Source of the DNA: Siphonodentalium dalli
Taxonomy: Eukaryota > Mollusca > Scaphopoda > Gadilida > Siphonodentaliidae
NCBI GenBank assembly: GCA_032622095.1
Contig: CP136064.1
Location: forward strand, 135,169,129-135,233,128
DNA length: 64,000 nucleotides
Reading direction: 5' to 3'
Shown: piece by piece, positions 57,201 through 64,000 of the stretch
How the letters are laid out: each line of letters opens with the position of its first letter
Numbering within the stretch: position 1 is the stretch's first letter
Notes under the pieces: model-generated
Databases searched by the model: none
The model's input: the letters and a program-made list of their open reading frames with translations, nothing else
Told to the model about the DNA's origin: nothing
Translations under genes and position numbers: made by a program

Positions 57201-57813
57201 TACAGATCAGCCAATTGTATACATCAACCACAACTTCTAAGCGATTGCAGGACACCCTGGGGCAATATTTACCATTTTCCATATTTTGGCGGCCATTTTC
57301 GCAGCCATTTTGAGCCAAGGTAGGATTTTTGGTTCCAGAGAGTTGGAATATTCATTGGTAATCATATGCCTCACTTACGTTACAATGTTCTTTTCATTTC
57401 TTGTTGAAATATGACTAGAATCCCAATTGTGATTTTTTGTAAAATGTTGTACCGCGTTCTGTAAAATCGAATTTTTGATGGATCAGAAGGGGTTAGGACC
57501 CCAATAGTTGCACATTTAATTTCTCCAATGATCAGTTAATATACAAAACACTAAATAAAGTCGTATTACTCAACCAGTTCCAAACAGCATGAATTGATCT
57601 AGAAGATATTTGTGAAAAAATGTCATATTTTCAACTTCCGGCGGCCATTTTGGCGGCCATCATAGATAGTGAGTTTCAATTTCGGCCCAAAAAAGTGTCA
57701 TTATGTCCTAGCTTCACGAAAATATATACATTTGTATACATTTTACAAGATTTTCCCGCGTTAATTTGCATAAAACTGGTCAAGGTCTGGTCTGAAAAAC
57801 GGCGGCCATGATG
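54258..57813. mobile_element. Third fold-back element with minisatellite arms, about 3.6 kb
   Basis: Outer arms 54258-about 54560 and about 57520-57813 are inverted repeats (for example 'catcatggccgccgttttt' versus 'aaaacggcggccatgatg'; 'ccagttccaaacagcatg' and its inverse). Inside, a very diverged ~46-bp minisatellite ('gagtgactatatggtcatg', 'ggtatacatg' words) runs in one orientation at 54600-55815 and in the opposite one at about 55950-56590, with an apex of inverted 'gggtggctatcgctttc' (55820 / 55931). About 950 bp (56590-57520) are found only in the right arm. No coding is supported. The right end merges with the satellite at 57810-57813, so its outer terminus may be cut. Confidence 0.7.
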
Positions 57814-60800
57814 TCATCGTCCCGTCGATAAAAACACTACTTTTACCAGCAGAAAACAAGTTCAAACTTCCATTTTACTATTTAGTATATATTAGATTAG
57901 CATTTTCTGCAAAAATCCGTCACCCAAACATGAAAATGTGAACATAATGCTAGTTTTTCTGTTAAGATTTTCGACGATTTTCGTTCGGCGGAATGGAGAT
58001 TTTTCAAGAATGGAGGTGTCATCGTCCCGTCGATAAAAACACTACTTTTACCATCAGAAAACAAGTTCAAACTTCTATTTTACTATTTAGTATATATTAG
58101 ACTAGCATTTTCTGCAAAAATCCGTCACCCAAACATGAAAATGTGAACATAATGCTAGTTTTTCTGTTAAGATTTTCGACGATTTTCGTTCGGCGGAATG
58201 GAGATTTTTCAAGAATGGAGGTGTCATCGTCCCGTCGATAAAAACACTACTTTTACCATCAGAAAACAAGTTCAAACTTCTATTTTACTATTTAGTATAT
58301 ATTCGACTAACATTTTCTGCAAAAATCCGTCACCCAAACATGAAAATGTGAACATAATGCTAGTTTTTCTGTTAAGATTTTCGACGATTTTCGTTCGGCG
58401 GAATGGAGATTTTTCAAGAATGGAGGTGTCATCGTCCCGTCGATAAAAACACTACTTTTACCATCAGAAAACAAGTTCAAACTTCTATTTTACTATTTAG
58501 TATATATTAGACTAGCATTTTCTGCAAAAATCCGTCACCCAAACATGAAAATGTGAACATAATGCTAGTTTTTCTGTTAAGATTTTCGACGATTTTCGTT
58601 CGGCGGAATGCAGATTTTTCAAGAATGCGGATGTCATCGTCCCGTCGATAAAAACACTACTTTTATCAGCAGAAAACAAGTTCAAACTTCTATTTTACTA
58701 TTTAGTATATATTAGACTAGCATTTTCTGCAAAAATCCGTCACCCAAACATGAAAATGTGAACATAATGCTAGTTTTTCTGTTAAGATTTTCGACGATTT
58801 TCGTTCGGCGGAATGCAGATTTTTCAAGAATGCGGATGTCATCGTCCCGTCGATAAAAACACTACTTTTATCAGCAGAAAACAAGTTCAAACTTCTATTT
58901 TACTATTTAGTATATATTAGACTAGCATTTTCTGCAAAAATCCGTCACCCAAACATGAAAATGTGAACATAATGCTAGTTTTTCTGTTAAGATTTTCGAC
59001 GATTTTCGTTCGGCGGAATGCAGATTTTTCAAGAATGCGGATGTCATCGTCCCGTCGATAAAAACACTACTTTTATCAGCAGAAAACAAGTTCAAACTTC
59101 TATTTTACTATTTAGTATATATTAGACTAGCATTTTCTGCAAAAATCCGTCACCCAAACATGAAAATGTGAACATAATGCTAGTTTTTCTGTTAAGATTT
59201 TCGACGATTTTCGTTCGGCGGAATGCAGATTTTTCAAGAATGCGGATGTCATCGTCCCGTCGATAAAAACACTACTTTTATCAGCAGAAAACAAGTTCAA
59301 ACTTCTATTTTACTATTTAGTATATATTAGACTAGCATTTTCTGCAAAAATCCGTCACCCAAACATGAAAATGTGAACATAATGCTAGTTTTTCTGTTAA
59401 GATTTTCGAAGATTTTCGTTCGGCGGAATGGAGATTTTTCAAGAATGGAGGTGTCAACGTCCCGTCGATAAAAACACTACTTTTATCAGCAGAAAACAAG
59501 TTCAAACTTCTATTTTACTATTTAGTATATATTAGACTAGCATTTTCTGCAAAAATCCGTCACCCAAACATGAAAATGTGAACATAATGCTAGTTTTTCT
59601 GTTAAGATTTTCGACGATTTTCGTTCGGCGGAATGCAGATTTTTCAAGAATGGAGGTGTCATCGTCCCGTCGATAAAAACACTACTTTTACCATCAGAAA
59701 ACAAGTTCAAACTTCTATTTTACTATTTAGTATATATTAGACTAGCATTTTCTGCAAAAATCCGTCACCCAAACATGAAAATGTGAACATAATGCTAGTT
59801 TTTCTGTTAAGATTTTCGAAGATTTTCGTTCGGCGCAATGCACATTTTTCAAGAATGGAGGTGTCATCGTCCCGTCGATAAAAACACTACTTTTACCATC
59901 AGAAAACAAGTTCAAACTTCTATTTTACTATTTAGTATATATTAGACTAGCATTTTCTGCAATAATCCGTCACCCAAACATGAAAATGTTAACATAATGC
60001 TAGTTTTTCTGTTAAGATTTTCGAAGATTTTCGTTCGGCGGAATGCACATTTTTCAAGAATGGAGGTGTCATCGTCCCGTCGATAAAAATACTACTTTTA
60101 CCAGCAGAAAACAAGTTCAAACTTCCATTTTACTATTTAGTATATATTAGACTAGCATTTTCTGCAATAATCCGTCACCCAAACATGAAAATGTGAACAT
60201 AATGCTAGTTTTTCTGTTAAGATTTTCGAAGATTTTCGTTCGGCGCAATGCACATTTTTCAAGAATGCGGATGTCATCGTCCCGTCGATAAAAACACTAC
60301 TTTTACCAGCAGAAAACAAGTTCAAACTTCCATTTTACTATTTAGTATATATTAGACTAGCATTTTCTGCAAAAATCCGTCACCCAAACATGAAAATGTG
60401 AACATAATGCTAGTTTTTCTGTTAAGATTTTCGACGATTTTCGTTCGGCGGAATGGAGATTTTTCAAGAATGGAGGTGTCATCGTCCCGTCGATAAAAAC
60501 ACTACTTTTACCATCAGAAAACAAGTTCAAACTTCTATTTTACTATTTAGTATATATTAGACTAGCATTTTCTGCAAAAATCCGTCACCCAAACATGAAA
60601 ATGTGAACATAATGCTAGTTTTTCTGTTAAGATTTTCGAAGATTTTCGTTCGGCGGAATGCAGATTTTTCAAGAATGGAGGTGTCATCGTCCCGTCGATA
60701 AAAACACTACTTTTATCAGCAGAAAACAAGTTCAAACTTCTATTTTACTATTTAGTATATATTAGACTAGCATTTTCTGCAATAATCCGTCACCCAAACA

Positions 60801-63800
60801 TGAAAATGTTAACATAATGCTAGTTTTTCTGTTAAGATTTTCGAAGATTTTCGTTCGGCGCAATGCACATTTTTCAAGAATGGAGGTGTCATCGTCCCGT
60901 CGATAAAAACACTACTTTTACCATCAGAAAACAAGTTCAAACTTCTATTTTACTATTTAGTATATATTAGACTAGCATTTTCTGCAAAAATCCGTCACCC
61001 AAACATGAAAATGTGAACGAAATGGGAGTTTTTCTGTTAAGATTTTCGAAGATTTTCGTTCGGCGGAATGCAGATTTGTCAAGAATGGAGGTGTCATCGT
61101 CCCGTCGATAAAAACACTACTTTTATCAGCAGAAAACAAGTTCAAACTTCTATTTTACTATTTAGTATATATTAGACTAGCATTTTCTGCAAAAATCCGT
61201 CACCCAAACATGAAAATGTGAACGAAATTCGAGTTTTTCTGTTAAGATTTTCGAAGATTTTCGTTCGGCGGAATGCAGATTTTTCAAGAATGGAGGTGTC
61301 ATCGTCCCGTCGATAAAAACACTACTTTTATCAGCAGAAAACAAGTTCAAACTTCTATTTTACTATTTAGTATATATTAGACTAGCATTTTCTGCAAAAA
61401 TCCGTCACCCAAACATGAAAATGTGAACGAAATTCGAGTTTTTCTGTTAAGATTTTCGAAGATTTTCGTTCGGCGGAATGCAGATTTTTCAAGAATGGAG
61501 GTGTCATCGTCCCGTCGATAAAAACACTACTTTTATCAGCAGAAAACAAGTTCAAACTTCTATTTAACTATTTAGTATATATTAGACTAACATTTTCTGC
61601 AAAAATCCGTCACCCAAACATGAAAATGTGAACATAATGCTAGTTTTTCTGTTAAGATTTTCGAAGATTTTCGTTCGGCGGAATGGAGATTTTTCAAGAA
61701 TGCGGATGTCATCGTCCCGTCGATAAAAACACTACTTTTACCATCAGAAAACAAGTTCAAACTTCAATTTTACTATTTAGTATATATTAGACTAACATTT
61801 TCTGCAAAAATCCGTCACCCAAACATGAAAATGTGAACGAAATGGGAGTTTTTCTGTTAAGATTTTCGACGATTTTCGTTCGGCGGAATGGAGATTTTTC
61901 AAGAATGGAGGTGTCATCGTCCCGTGGATAAAAACACAACTTTTACCATCAGAAAACAAGTTCAAACTTCTATTTTACTATTTAGTATATATTAGACTAA
62001 CATTTTCTGCAAAAATCCGTCACCCAAACATGAAAATGTGAACATAATGCTAGTTTTTCTGTTAAGATTTTCGAAGATTTTCGTTCGGCGGAATGCAGAT
62101 TTTTCAAGAATGCGGATGTCATCGTCCCGTCGATAAAAACACTACTTTTACCATCAGAAAACAAGTTCAAACTTCAATTTTACTATTTAGTATATATTAG
62201 ACTAACATTTTCTGCAAAAATCCGTCACCCAAACATGAAAATGTGAACATAATGCTAGTTTTTCTGTTAAGATTTTCGAAGATTTTCGTTCGGCGGAATG
62301 CAGATTTTTCAAGAATGCGGATGTCATCGTCCCGTGGATAAAAACACAACTTTTACCATCAGAAAACAAGTTCAAACTTCTATTTTACTATTTAGTATAT
62401 ATTAGACTAGCATTTTCTGCAAAAATCCGTCACCCAAACATGAAAATGTGAACGAAATTCGAGTTTTTCTGTTAAGATTTTCGAAGATTTTCGTTCGGCG
62501 GAATGCAGATTTTTCAAGAATGGAGGTGTCATCGTCCCGTCGATAAAAACACTACTTTTATCAGCAGAAAACAAGTTCAAACTTCTATTTTACTATTTAG
62601 TATATATTAGACTAGCATTTTCTGCAAAAATCCGTCACCCAAACATGAAAATGTGAACGAAATTCGAGTTTTTCTGTTAAGATTTTCGAAGATTTTCGTT
62701 CGGCGGAATGCAGATTTTACAAGAATGGAGGTGTCATCGTCCCGTCGATAAAAACACTACTTTTATCAGCAGAAACAAGTTCAAACTTCTATTTTACTAT
62801 TTAGTATATATTAGACTAGCATTTTCTGCCAAAATCCGTCACCCAAACATGAAAATGTGAACATAATGCTAGTTTTTCTGTTAAGATTTTCGAAGATTTT
62901 CGTTCGGCGGAATGCAGATTTTTCAAGAATGCGGATGTCATCGTCCCGTCGATAAAAACACTACTTTTACCATCAGAAAACAAGTTCAAACTTCTATTTT
63001 ACTATTTAGTATATATTAGACTAGCATTTTCTGCAAAAATCCGTCACCCAAACATGAAAATGTGAACGAAATGGGAGTTTTTCTGTTAAGATTTTCGAAG
63101 ATTTTCGTTCGGCGGAATGGAGATTTTTCAAGAATGGAGGTGTCATCGTCCCGTGGATAAAAACACAACTTTTACCATCAGAAAACAAGTTCAAACTTCT
63201 ATTTTACTATTTAGTATATATTAGACTAACATTTTCTGCAAAAATCCGTTACCCAAACATGAAAATGTGAACGAAATGGGAGTTTTTCCTGTTAAGATTT
63301 TCGACGATTTTCGTTCGGCGGAATGGAGATTTTTCAAGAATGGAGGTGTCATCGTCCCGTGGATAAAAACACAACTTTTACCATCAGAAAACAAGTTCAA
63401 ACTTCTATTTTACTATTTAGTATATATTAGACTAGCATTTTCTGCAAAAATCCGTCACCCAAACATGAAAATGTGAACATAATGCTAGTTATTCTGTTAA
63501 GATTTTCGAAGATTTTCGTTCGGCGGAATGCAGATTTTTCAAGAATGCGGATGTCATCGTCCCGTGGATAAAAACACAACTTTTACCATCAGAAAACAAG
63601 TTCAAACTTCTATTTTACTATTTAGTATATATTAGACTAGCATTTTCTGCAAAAATCCGTCACCCAAACATGAAAATGTGAACGAAATTCGAGTTTTTCG
63701 AAGATTTTCGTTCGGCGGAATGCAGATTTTTCAAGAATGGAGGTGTCATCGTCCCGTCGATAAAAACACTACTTTTATCAGCAGAAACGAGTTCAAACTT

Positions 63801-64000
63801 CTCTTTTACTATTTAGTATATATTAGACTAGCATTTTCTGCCAAAATCCGTCACCCAAACATGAAAATGTGAACATAATGCTAGTTTTTCTGTTAAGATT
63901 TTCGAAGATTTTCGTTCGGCGGAATGCATATTTTTCAAGAATGCGGATGTCATCGTCCCGTGGATAAAAACACAACTTTTACCATCAGAAAACAAGTTCA
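57814..64000 (+). repeat. 205-bp satellite, array 2, at least 30 units, reaches the window edge
   Basis: Same unit as 44606-49915, in the opposite orientation: 'cgtcccgtcgataaaaac' recurs about every 205 bases from 57819 to about 63955. The same diagnostic variants occur, and the end is not reached. Small ORFs here are repeat translations that repeat the tail of the SGNH-like ORF. Confidence 0.95.

Noticed and set aside
46968-63872. ORFs such as 'NGGVIVPWIKTQLLPSENKF' and 'SRMEVSSSRR' repeats
   Set aside because: Satellite translations; they recur in each unit and end at the same places.
1-64000. tRNA, rRNA and other structured RNA genes
   Set aside because: I looked for B-box and other tell-tale words while reading and found none convincing. 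A covariance-model scan would settle it.

Overview
The window looks like nuclear DNA of an animal, most likely a marine invertebrate (a mollusc or another lophotrochozoan is my inference, not proven). The reasons are AT-rich sequence, GT-AG introns, TATA boxes and AATAAA signals, no dense operon-like coding, and a heavy load of DNA transposons, MITEs, fold-back elements and satellites. No tRNA, rRNA or CRISPR was seen, and no reverse-transcriptase ORF was recognised. Only a handful of stretches support coding.

Layout. 0-4.5 kb: a TA-flanked inverted-repeat element and local duplications. 4.53-8.67 kb: a fold-back element with an 11-bp target duplication whose loop holds a captured, frameshifted helicase fragment. 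It ends about 20 bp before the TATA box of a two-gene virus-like cassette at 8.69-10.36 kb: a zinc-finger/A32-like packaging ATPase and a decaying zinc-finger partner. 11-19 kb: duplications, three tandem mariner-like MITEs, a 392-bp MITE with 9-bp target duplications and TTAA-flanked MITEs. 19.7-36.5 kb: two direct copies of a 2-kb repeat (19.75-21.87 and 29.59-31.71), a TTAA-flanked fold-back element packed with a GC-rich minisatellite (22.5-26.6), a CTTAAG-centred palindromic repeat field (32.0-34.8), and two inverted copies of a 21.9/36.0 kb repeat.

36.7-44.0 kb holds broken gene pieces (a CxxC zinc-binding fragment and two RecQ-like helicase pieces on the minus strand). A complete 3,187-bp MULE-like transposon encodes a 701-aa PHD + OTU protein and sits just downstream of a helicase splice donor. 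44.6-49.9 kb is a 26-unit, 205-bp satellite that runs directly into the 3' part of an SGNH-hydrolase-like ORF. The same satellite returns in opposite orientation from 57.8 kb to the window edge (at least 30 units).

Between the two arrays lies a phase-consistent four-exon gene (50.79-53.80 kb) of unknown function with one in-frame TAA, followed by a third fold-back element (54.26-57.81 kb) with minisatellite arms. Most genes here are passengers or victims of mobile DNA. The best intact reading frames are the packaging ATPase, the PHD-OTU transposon protein and, apart from its stop, the four-exon gene.
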